Of a stretch of 42,166 nt of DNA, positions 7,462 through 14,990 are shown piece after piece; within the stretch, counting starts at the first letter, position 1; each line of letters starts with the position of its first letter. The notes beneath the pieces were generated by a model. The model made no database searches. It was given only the letters and a program-made list of their open reading frames with translations, and was not told the origin of the DNA. This stretch comes from Verrucomicrobiota bacterium (GTDB taxonomy: Bacteria; Verrucomicrobiota; Verrucomicrobiia; Opitutales; UBA2995), in assembly GCA_027622555.1 (NCBI GenBank), contig JAQBYJ010000043.1:1-42166 (forward strand), in the 5' to 3' direction. The position numbers and the translations under genes are program-made.

Positions 7462-10400
7462 CTAGAACCTGAACGAATTAGATAAGTAGATTGTGCGTGG
7501 ATTCGGAATACGGATAACGGCCACCTGGCCATCCGGATTGGTTACGACCGGTATATCGTCATTGTCACCGAATGCGTTGCGGATGTTGAGACGGATTCTC
7601 CAATCGATTTTGTCATCCCAAATTCTCCGGCTGAAGGAGGCCCAAAGATCTCCACTGAATAGACCATCATCCAGAAACGGTCTATTGGTATCAGCAAATG
7701 GAATGGGCACTTCAGCGTTCGAATCAAAGGTAGTGACGTATCCGGTTGCAGCTTCATCTTCCCAACGAATAGCTCCCCCGACTTCAAACCCCTTAAGACG
7801 TCCCTCCAAGAATTCGTAGTTGGTTACGCCTGTAAACCGCCATTCTCTTTGTTCAGCCGTTTTGGTACCATCTCGGGCGGTCAATGACACCAATGGTATA
7901 AACCTATCTCTAAACCAAGTGTCCCCTTGGGTACGGTCGGCAACTTGTCTCTGTTGTATCACCTCATACGTACGGGAAGCTCGGCTATTTGCCAAAGCCT
8001 CTTGCCAGACTTTGAGCATGAGCTGTGCGGTGTTGGAATTCACACTTTCCTGTCTGCTTATGTTTGCCAATACTCTCCAGCCAGGGGTCAGACGTGCAAC
8101 CAGTTCAATTTCCATACCCTCTGCCACTAAATCGCGCGTGGAGCTCAGATTTTGAATACGGTCCCAATCGAAAGTATCCCAAGTTCCATCTCCATCGGAA
8201 TCTTCCCGGCGAGGATTGATCAGCGTGGCCATTCCTGCAGGAAGATCTTTTTCAGCCAATTGATAATATTGTTCATAGCTTTGAATGGGAAACGCAGCCG
8301 GATCTCCATTAACCAGGACAAGATTTTCGGCCCAGAGCTTTCCACCCAGTTCCGCCTGGCGGTAAGAGGTCAACTGTCCAATAATGTCCTGAGCAATATC
8401 AGATCCAAAACCTACATCGATTTTCGTTAGACTGGTTTCAAACCAATTTACCTTAACGGAGAATCTGTTCTCTGCGAAAGATGCCGTAAACCCATATTCC
8501 TTAGTCGTGCCTGTGGGCTGACTTATGGTTTGACCCAAGGCATTATTCCTTAAGCCAATCGGATTAAAGTTCTCAGACTCGGCATAATGAGCCTGCAGGT
8601 CCATTCCTTCGGGCAGGCCTCCCAGGATTTTCTCCGGATACCTCCCTACTACGCTCCAAGTAACCGTGTCCCCCGTTTCGACAAGACCTGCAGTCTTTGA
8701 CAGTCTGGTGAACGTAGGATCCCAGCGCCCCTCAGAATCAGTATCGTCGAAACCCACTTCAGACTCACTCGCTCTGCCAAAGCTTTTCGTGTCGTCTTCA
8801 CGATAACCCGCTAGTCCGACAATATGGTTATTCAATAGATAACTCTGCCACGACAGAGCCTTTGATTCAATTTCAGTTCTCCCAATCGATTCTTCCCGCA
8901 GGATTTGTTCGAGAACCCAGGTTCCTCGTTCCACTTTCCTAGGCGCAGGATTACTGGAAGAATATTTACCAACATTCAGCATTTCTGCATAGATACCATC
9001 AAAAGTGTCTCCATGTTGTGGCCTTTGGATATTGATCTGTTGAAGTCGCACATCATCTATGGATTGAAGGCCCAGCAGCGACTCACTGGTATATACCACA
9101 GCGTTAACCACTCTACCCGACTGGTTCAGAAGGCGATTTCTTCCTGCGGAACGACCATCGAAATCAAGACCGTCCAGTGCATCGAGAAGAATGGTTCCAT
9201 GCGTATCGACCTGATAATCGCTGAAGAGACCGGTGAATCGATGCTTTCCAAAATGTTTCAACCAGCCATCGTTTTCCGTAAGGTCAATCTCACCGAAGGC
9301 CGTGATTCTAAATGTCTCACGATCAGTCTCCGAGAATTCGATTTCAGGAAAGACAACCCGTGTATAAGCCCGACCAAAATTGGGATTACGCTGTCCATCG
9401 GTCAGGTACTCCGAAATCGAGACGTAAATGTCATAGGGACCGGCCGTGCTTCCTCCGCCACCTCCGGTAAAAAAGAAATCCTGAGTCGATTCATAATGCT
9501 GATCATCGTAGGCAATATCGATGCCAAATCTATTGTCTAAAAACGTTTGTTCGAGCGCGAAACTCTTTGCATCAAACTCGCGTTCAACGTGGTCAATCCC
9601 ACCGGAATAAACCTTGTTATGATAATCAAATACGTTCCTATTCTGCAAACTAGGGACTGTAAAGCCGGCGGCAAATGGCTCCGCATAGGGACTATTCGTG
9701 TGGTATTCGGTAACCCGTTTCACCTTGGTGCTTCCGGGAGCATCCGCACCGAACGTAGTAATGGCTGCAGCCGTACCAGCTAAACCCGTGCTGTCGAGCG
9801 TATCAGCATTGGTCCACGGGATAGCGCCATAATTGACCTGAAGTCCATCTCCCGTGCCGACATCGGGAATCGCCGAATTCGGATTGGTCCAAGTAATCCC
9901 GGGCCCTTGGAATAAGGATGGGTGCACATTGGTGAAAATCTGATTCTCCTTGTTTAAGATAAACGGATTGTAGGTTTCCTGGAATTTCCAGTTACCTCCC
10001 TCACTAGGGGATATAACATTGGCTGTAGGCTTCGAACCAGTGAATTGCTCAAGGTTGGCAGGAGTAGGTTCAAACCATCCATGGTAAGCGACTGAGGGCG
10101 GGATGATTTCCACGGGCGATCCTTTGGAATTACCGGTTTCATAATTGGTCTTAAACCGCGTTTCACCCAGGAAATTGCTGTTTTCATTTTTAAATAAGAC
10201 CGCCGTTAAAGTGGCAAATAGACGTTCATCTCGATTCCAGGCTGGTTCCTGTTTAAACTCTGCATCGTCATGCAGGCCGGCTATTCTCAGAGCAACTCGA
10301 TCATTGGCAAAGCTCCGGTTAATATCGAGCTCCGTCCTCAAGCTACCGTAATTATCAAACCTGATTTTAACTTCTCCAAAGTTTTCGCCCATGAGTGCTT

Positions 10401-11361
10401 CTTTCAAACTGTTATCAATCACTCCTCCCGCACTTCCGATGCCGAAGAGCAATGAATTGGGCCCCCTGCTGATGGTGACCCGGCTCGTATTGTAACTATC
10501 GAATGGAATGTCCGTCAAAAAGAGTCCCCGGGTAAGATCGGCACTTAGGATACCTCGAACCCGTTGATTGCTTTGCGGATTCGTTCGCTGACTTGAAATG
10601 TCGACCCGGCTGGGATGGACATCGGCCCCGCCGGCAAAATTGCCATGATTGCCACCGACTTCCGTATTCGCGGTGTAAGATAACAAAGACCCGGCATCCG
10701 TAGCACTGAGGTCTTCCATTAGCTCGGAGGTCACCACTGAAATAGCGGCACCCAAATCATTCAGATCCGTTCGAATGCGCGTGCCCGATAAGGTGGATGT
10801 TGCGGTGTACCCACTATCCTCTGAGGCATCCACGGTAAATGGGCTGAGTTCAAAGATGTTTTCCGTGTCGTCCTCCTGAGCGTTGAGTGTGCCAGAATTA
10901 CCAGCAACGCCAAGTGTTAGCACCGTGGCCAGTGTTTTTAAAAAGTTCTTTTTTTTAGGAGTCATTTCAGTTTGAGATTCTTGAGTTGTTTTTAATGTTG
11001 GTTGATCGCTTTGGCCAAGGAGTTCATTTTCACCTGGCAGTTCCTGATTGGTAATACCGAATGCTTTACCATCACTAACCGGGACGACCACGAGTTGGGT
11101 GCCCTCCAACATCAGTTCCAACGCTTCTCGAACAGGGAATCTCCCTTTTACCGAATGCGTAGTAACTCCTCTTACAATCTCTGCTGCGTAGAGAAGTTGG
11201 ATTCGACCTTGCTCCGAAGCGGTGACAAGCGTGTCCACCGCCGGACCGGATTCGATGTCGAAACTTTCTTCCCTCTCCTCGGCACCACTCAATAGAGTAC
11301 AGAACATCAACGTTCCAGCGAGTGCCGGAACTCTGATCACCTTCCAAACAAAGGGTGTCAT
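7462..11361 (-). CDS. TonB-dependent receptor with N-terminal STN signalling domain
   Basis: The 1299-residue outer-membrane protein begins with a signal peptide and an STN (secretin/TonB short N-terminal) domain at about residues 33-105 ('FDIESGPAVDTLVTASEQ', 'LLYAAEIV', 'VREALELMLEGTQL'), the part that in FecA-type receptors touches the anti-sigma factor. A second signal-peptide-like segment follows at 133-162 (MTPKKKNFLKTL...LNAQ). Then comes the usual receptor start (ELSPFTVDASEDSGYTA), the plug (about 185-330, with 'VTISRGPNSLLFGIGSAGG') and a large barrel ending in '...YLSNSFRF', with the C-terminal Phe needed for barrel insertion. It lies downstream of the sigma and FecR genes and upstream of tctCBA, so it probably both senses and imports the ligand. 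The ATG at Met133 (10965) is a possible second start giving a receptor without STN. The receptor call is certain; the ligand is unknown. Confidence 0.95.
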   Translation of the reverse strand: MTPFVWKVIRVPALAGTLMFCTLLSGAEEREESFDIESGPAVDTLVTASEQGRIQLLYAAEIVRGVTTHSVKGRFPVREALELMLEGTQLVVVPVSDGKAFGITNQELPGENELLGQSDQPTLKTTQESQTEMTPKKKNFLKTLATVLTLGVAGNSGTLNAQEDDTENIFELSPFTVDASEDSGYTATSTLSGTRIRTDLNDLGAAISVVTSELMEDLSATDAGSLLSYTANTEVGGNHGNFAGGADVHPSRVDISSQRTNPQSNQRVRGILSADLTRGLFLTDIPFDSYNTSRVTISRGPNSLLFGIGSAGGVIDNSLKEALMGENFGEVKIRFDNYGSLRTELDINRSFANDRVALRIAGLHDDAEFKQEPAWNRDERLFATLTAVLFKNENSNFLGETRFKTNYETGNSKGSPVEIIPPSVAYHGWFEPTPANLEQFTGSKPTANVISPSEGGNWKFQETYNPFILNKENQIFTNVHPSLFQGPGITWTNPNSAIPDVGTGDGLQVNYGAIPWTNADTLDSTGLAGTAAAITTFGADAPGSTKVKRVTEYHTNSPYAEPFAAGFTVPSLQNRNVFDYHNKVYSGGIDHVEREFDAKSFALEQTFLDNRFGIDIAYDDQHYESTQDFFFTGGGGGSTAGPYDIYVSISEYLTDGQRNPNFGRAYTRVVFPEIEFSETDRETFRITAFGEIDLTENDGWLKHFGKHRFTGLFSDYQVDTHGTILLDALDGLDFDGRSAGRNRLLNQSGRVVNAVVYTSESLLGLQSIDDVRLQQINIQRPQHGDTFDGIYAEMLNVGKYSSSNPAPRKVERGTWVLEQILREESIGRTEIESKALSWQSYLLNNHIVGLAGYREDDTKSFGRASESEVGFDDTDSEGRWDPTFTRLSKTAGLVETGDTVTWSVVGRYPEKILGGLPEGMDLQAHYAESENFNPIGLRNNALGQTISQPTGTTKEYGFTASFAENRFSVKVNWFETSLTKIDVGFGSDIAQDIIGQLTSYRQAELGGKLWAENLVLVNGDPAAFPIQSYEQYYQLAEKDLPAGMATLINPRREDSDGDGTWDTFDWDRIQNLSSTRDLVAEGMEIELVARLTPGWRVLANISRQESVNSNTAQLMLKVWQEALANSRASRTYEVIQQRQVADRTQGDTWFRDRFIPLVSLTARDGTKTAEQREWRFTGVTNYEFLEGRLKGFEVGGAIRWEDEAATGYVTTFDSNAEVPIPFADTNRPFLDDGLFSGDLWASFSRRIWDDKIDWRIRLNIRNAFGDNDDIPVVTNPDGQVAVIRIPNPRTIYLSNSFRF

Positions 11362-11430
11362 TTGAGATCTGCAGGTTGAGATAGTTAAAAGTCATCGAAG
11401 GCGGGTTTGCTCTTCGAGACACCGAGTCAG

Positions 11431-11445
11431 CTTAGTATTACTAAG
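11431..11445. promoter_or_regulatory. Palindrome upstream of receptor gene, possible operator
   Basis: CTTAGTATTACTAAG has two perfect 7-bp arms about one centre base and lies 70 bp before the receptor ATG, in an A+T-rich 236-bp gap after the FecR gene. A palindrome of this length is expected a few times by chance in a window this size; only its position makes it a candidate for a regulator site or part of the receptor promoter. Confidence 0.3.
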
Positions 11446-11597
11446 ACTATTTTAACTTTTTTCTTAAAGCACCAAAAATAGAAAATTTAAAACTCAACAA
11501 GGAAATACACACGGGCTTTCTGAATAAATACGAGACGAACGCAAGATTGCTATAAGGTTATCCGATCTTCAAAGTGCGACGTTGGAATTTCGAGAAA

Positions 11598-12656
11598 TTA
11601 ACGTTTTTTGCGAAGAACAATAACAGACTCGCCTACCTTCTCGCCCTCAATGCCCTGAGTGACTTCCAAAACCTTAACAAAGGCATCTACATTGTTAGGC
11701 ACAAATGCTCCCGTCAATTCCAGCCCCCTGATTTCAGGATCTTCGATCGTAATCTGAGTATAGTTTCGGCGATTAAATTCATTAACGATGTCTGAAAGAG
11801 GAGCAGCCTGGAAACTAAGGACTTGTTTCAACCAGGAGAGTTGTTGCTCGATTTCCACGGTCGAAACTGTTTGGACCAACGCTTCAGGTTCTGCCGTTTT
11901 CAGATCGAACACGGATCGCTGACCAGCAGACAAATGCTGGGTAGGAACACCCAGCAAATCGAGAGGCTGATCGAAGGTCTCAGTATCCCGGTGGTCAACA
12001 GCCACACGTCCCTCGGTGACCAACACGCTTACGGAATCCTCTTTGATTTGAACATTGAAGATGGTACCAATGGCTTGAACAGCAACACCACGGGCATTCA
12101 CAATGAAAGGACGATCCGGGTCTTTAGTTATGGTAAAGTGGGCCTCGCCCGATTCGAGCGTTACCTGCCGCATATTTTTTGAAAATTCAACCAGTGCTTG
12201 AGAACCTCGATTTAACTCCACAATGGAGCCATCTTCCAAGCGATGCCGCTCATACCTTAATGCGAAACCTCCTGCTGCAAGTTGTATCGATTTAGAAACC
12301 TCCTCTTTACTCACAACATTCCAGGAAACGAATCCAATTACCACGGCAGCGGCTAATCCAGTCACAAAAAGAATTATATTACCAAAGGAATTTGAACGGT
12401 CCTTAGAGGAGGAGGCCTGTAACAAATCAGGATTAGGTTTAAGGCTGTGCTCGGGTCGCCACTCCGCCAGTGAATCCAATTCGCTCCAAACCTGGCGACG
12501 TCTAGAAAATGCTTCAGCGTGCTCGGGATCTGCAGCAAGCCATTCAAAAAATGCGTCCTGTTCCTCAGCGGTGAACCCTATGCTTTGCTTTATCGCCCAC
12601 TTAGATGCCTCAATGTCCTTAGGCCGCTCTTCGGGGTTCTGTGATTCCTTACTCAT
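11598..12656 (-). CDS. FecR-type transmembrane anti-sigma regulator
   Basis: The 352-residue protein has the full FecR architecture. A cytoplasmic sigma-binding N-domain comes first ('EASKWAIKQSIGFTAEEQDAFFEWLAADPEHAEAF', the DUF4880 pattern). One transmembrane helix spans about 92-115. A periplasmic FecR beta-rich domain follows at about 125-225 ('YRHRLEDGSIVELNRGSQ'-like motif, 'VTLESGEAHFTI', 'VQAIGTIFNV'). The C-terminal STN-like domain at about 285-352 ('FQAAPLSDIVNEFNRRN') would meet the receptor's STN domain. An ATG at 12698 is in frame, but the ATG at 12656 overlaps the sigma stop by 4 bp (ATGA) and has AGGA upstream, so I prefer it. It should hold or activate the adjacent ECF sigma factor depending on receptor occupancy. 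Family and role are well supported; whether it inhibits, activates or does both is not visible. Confidence 0.93.
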   Translation of the reverse strand: MSKESQNPEERPKDIEASKWAIKQSIGFTAEEQDAFFEWLAADPEHAEAFSRRRQVWSELDSLAEWRPEHSLKPNPDLLQASSSKDRSNSFGNIILFVTGLAAAVVIGFVSWNVVSKEEVSKSIQLAAGGFALRYERHRLEDGSIVELNRGSQALVEFSKNMRQVTLESGEAHFTITKDPDRPFIVNARGVAVQAIGTIFNVQIKEDSVSVLVTEGRVAVDHRDTETFDQPLDLLGVPTQHLSAGQRSVFDLKTAEPEALVQTVSTVEIEQQLSWLKQVLSFQAAPLSDIVNEFNRRNYTQITIEDPEIRGLELTGAFVPNNVDAFVKVLEVTQGIEGEKVGESVIVLRKKR

Positions 12657-13189
12657 GATAACTGTATCCTGTTGCGACTCTGGATAAATTTCGTGCATTT
12701 ATCCAGCCCGATATAAAGTTGGTTGTAGACCGTGGTGTCGGAAAGCTCCAGTTCCTTGGCAATCTCTCGTGGCAGCATGCCGTAGACCTTATATAAGGTG
12801 AAAATCTGCCTACAACGTTTCGGAAGAGTCTGTATGGCGAGTGTCAGAGTTTCGAGCTCCTGGTTTCGCTCAATAATTTCGTGGATATCCTCTCCGTTAT
12901 CGAGCATGTCAAAATCATCACCCTTGTAGTGAATGTTTTCGCCACGAACGGCCGCTGCGCGGACTGCGTTGAGTGCAATATTTCGTGCTGTTGCAAATAG
13001 AAAAGCCTTCGGTGCCAAAATTGGCTTCTCCTTATAAGCCTTCAATACCCGCAGGTAAGCTTCCTGAACAATATCATCCAGATCCAAATCCCGGGCAAAT
13101 CGACTCCTTAACCATGCCCGGAGCATAGGTTCATGCGGATGTAAATGATCCGCAAACCATTGATTTTCCTCTGAAAGACAGTCAGTCAT
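12653..13189 (-). CDS. ECF-type RNA polymerase sigma factor (FecI-like)
   Basis: This 178-residue sigma-70 family protein has region 2 at about 25-90 ('LRSRFARDLDLDDIVQEAYLRVLKAY', then 'PKAFLFATARNIALNAVR') for core binding and -10 recognition, and region 4 at about 120-170 ('LPKRCRQIFTLYKVYGMLPREIAKELELSDTTVYNQL') for -35 recognition. There is no sigma region 1 or 3, as expected for ECF factors. AGGGA sits directly before the ATG. It opens the operon with the FecR gene overlapping by 4 bp, the classic FecI-FecR-receptor order. Its likely targets are the receptor-tct genes and perhaps the neighbouring lyase and sulfatase genes; that regulon is an inference. Confidence 0.95.
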   Translation of the reverse strand: MTDCLSEENQWFADHLHPHEPMLRAWLRSRFARDLDLDDIVQEAYLRVLKAYKEKPILAPKAFLFATARNIALNAVRAAAVRGENIHYKGDDFDMLDNGEDIHEIIERNQELETLTLAIQTLPKRCRQIFTLYKVYGMLPREIAKELELSDTTVYNQLYIGLDKCTKFIQSRNRIQLS

Positions 13190-13443
13190 TCCCTAATAAT
13201 TGAACTTCATCGTCCTACCGGACAAGCCAAGTGTTGTGAATTACCAAAAGTTTTTTGGAAAAATGCGAATGTCGCTGGGTGGGATCACAAGGAATTTTAC
13301 TTTTAATAGAATAGCAAATGGGAAAACCCATCCGTGTCTAGTCTTAGCGAAAGGCAAGAATGTAGCCATGATCTTAAGACCATGGACGGCCACAAGGCAG
13401 GCGCATAAATTCATCCAATGGTGTGACTTACATTCCTACATTA
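13190..13443. other. Intergenic leader of the sigma operon
   Basis: These 254 bp separate the lyase-like gene stop from the sigma gene and should contain the operon promoter. A 20-bp palindrome with one mismatched pair (CCATGATCTTAAGACCATGG, 13366-13385) is present, but such a site is expected about once by chance in this window, so I do not call it an operator. No small gene was found. Confidence 0.35.
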
Positions 13444-14814
13444 CTACTTATCGCGCCCGTCCCAGAGAAAAGCCTCCCCAGGATTTTCGCGACCGTCCCA
13501 GCCATAGAACAGGAGCATGTTTTTCATGGGCTCTTTCATCGCGTTGGAAATATACTGAATGTTCTGGTAGTGCATCCCGCGAACGGGTGAGAGGTCCTTT
13601 TCTTTTTCCCAACTAGCGCCGTCATCCGCGGAGGTCCAATGTTCGATACCCAATCCATAACCGTATTCGTCCATGCCTTCTTCGATGACCTTCTCGCCAC
13701 TGCCGGTGATCATTGTGGCATGGTACACGCCATCCTCCGCTTGTTCCAGGTAGCTGGAGTTGAAGGGATGAAGTGTTTTGGTGATCTGCACCGTTCTCCA
13801 CTCATTTTGCTCGTGGGAGACAAAATAGAAATGAGACCGAAGAATATCATCTTCATCGGAAACAGGTAATAGGAAATGCGGTTTGTCATCCTTATCCAAT
13901 GAAATGGAAGGACCTGCCACAGCGGGACGCTCGTCCGTGTCCCAAACCAGTAGTTTCTCATCGGCGGTTTTTTTCCTTACCGGCAATTCCACTTCCTCGC
14001 CCTGGATATTGTAGGCTTTGCCGGAAGGAAGATCGACATAGAGGTAGTAGAGATTGTAGCGCTGGGTATGGTCGTGAAGAATTTCATTGTAACGGGTATT
14101 GAACACGGGATCTTCCACTTTCCAGATGAAGGCAATGTGCAGTCGCTTTCCATCGGCACTGACGGCAGTCGTATTGTAGGATCCGGAAAATGAAGCCCAC
14201 TTACCATCCTGAGGTTCGCCGCTTAAATTGATCGCAGGCTTGGGCAGTTCATCCCAGGTGCGACCTCCGTCTCCGGAAATATGATACCACCAATAGCCCA
14301 GGTGTCCGGATAAACGTGAATAAATCAAAATCTGGTCATTGTAGATGCGATGCACCTTGGGGTAAGAAATGGATTCCGATATATCCGGACCACGAACCCA
14401 GCGTTCAGCGGAACCGGGTTTCGCAGATATGAGATGCATCCCTTTGGTCCGATGACAACCATGCAAGACATGGAGATAATTATCGGAGTCCGACCAGATA
14501 ACCGGAGCTAAATGATGATCTCTCTCATAGTGCCGCAAGTCAGCCTCATCTTCATAGCCGACCATTAGATTGAGAGATTTTGAAAATTCTCTCTTCTTGA
14601 GGTCATAGCTAATAACAAAAGGATGTCCGTCTGCTCCCCGCCAGACAGCAAACATGGTTTCGTCCACCACCACCGCCTGGGGGTACATGCGATTGTCGTA
14701 GAACATTTTCAGTGTCCCGTTGTTGGCGAAGGAAGTGACCTTGGCGTGAGAGACACTTTGGCCAAACAATAGAGCAGCTAACAAAAGTAAAATTTGAATC
14801 TTTATTTTTCTCAT
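13444..14814 (-). CDS. Secreted BNR-4 beta-propeller protein, candidate ulvan-lyase-type polysaccharide lyase
   Basis: The 456-residue product has a signal peptide (cleavage near SHA, residue 24) and a repeated propeller pattern including a BNR box ('ISGDGGRTWDE') and 'TSADDGASWEKE'. Residues His101 (in RDHHLAP), His121 (in LHGCH), Tyr151 (in SISYPKV) and Arg167 (in LIYSR) are placed like the catalytic set of the seven-bladed ulvan lyases of families PL24/PL25: the two histidines are 20 apart and Tyr to Arg is 16 apart, the spacing I recall for PL25. Such enzymes split sulfated rhamnose-uronate chains by beta-elimination. TTG at 14832 is in frame, but the ATG at 14814 gives a normal signal peptide. 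It sits just upstream of the sigma/receptor/tct operon and near sulfatases, which suits the role. BNR-4 membership is likely; lyase activity is inferred from motif spacing. Confidence 0.7.
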   Translation of the reverse strand: MRKIKIQILLLLAALLFGQSVSHAKVTSFANNGTLKMFYDNRMYPQAVVVDETMFAVWRGADGHPFVISYDLKKREFSKSLNLMVGYEDEADLRHYERDHHLAPVIWSDSDNYLHVLHGCHRTKGMHLISAKPGSAERWVRGPDISESISYPKVHRIYNDQILIYSRLSGHLGYWWYHISGDGGRTWDELPKPAINLSGEPQDGKWASFSGSYNTTAVSADGKRLHIAFIWKVEDPVFNTRYNEILHDHTQRYNLYYLYVDLPSGKAYNIQGEEVELPVRKKTADEKLLVWDTDERPAVAGPSISLDKDDKPHFLLPVSDEDDILRSHFYFVSHEQNEWRTVQITKTLHPFNSSYLEQAEDGVYHATMITGSGEKVIEEGMDEYGYGLGIEHWTSADDGASWEKEKDLSPVRGMHYQNIQYISNAMKEPMKNMLLFYGWDGRENPGEAFLWDGRDK

Positions 14815-14953
14815 TGTTCTAATTTCTTTCAACAGAGGCAGGACTATTGCGCGTGCCTTGGCGAAGCTTTAGCGAAGACTGGTCCTCGCAGTGCCGCGGC
14901 TAATCCAAGAACGGCATAGCCAGAGGCTATTGCCCTACCCATCCTGCAAGTCT

Positions 14954-14988
14954 TTTGCGTAATTTAGCGCCTTTCGTAGTTAAACAAT
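14954..14988. repeat. Dispersed repeat, half-palindrome copy
   Basis: This segment (...GCGTAATTTAGCGCCTTTCGTAGTTAAACA...) matches 35330-35372 with few changes and resembles one arm of the palindromic element at 35493-35567. It lies directly after the stop of the gene at 14991. The neighbouring bases hold a small hairpin (ATAGCC-AGA-GGCTAT, 14916-14930). Confidence 0.65.
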
Positions 14989-14990
14989 TT

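Noticed and set aside
10943-10963. Possible programmed frameshift site (A8 run, A-AAA-AAG) in the receptor gene after Met133
   Set aside because: The frame is open and meaningful on both sides in the zero frame, and the run simply encodes the Lys-rich n-region of the internal leader. Nothing indicates a product in the other frame.
13366-13385. 20-bp near-perfect palindrome upstream of the sigma gene, sharing ATGATCTTAAGACC with 4322-4335 near the operon's far end
   Set aside because: About one palindrome this good and a few shared 14-mers are expected by chance in a window of this size, and no further copies support a regulator site.
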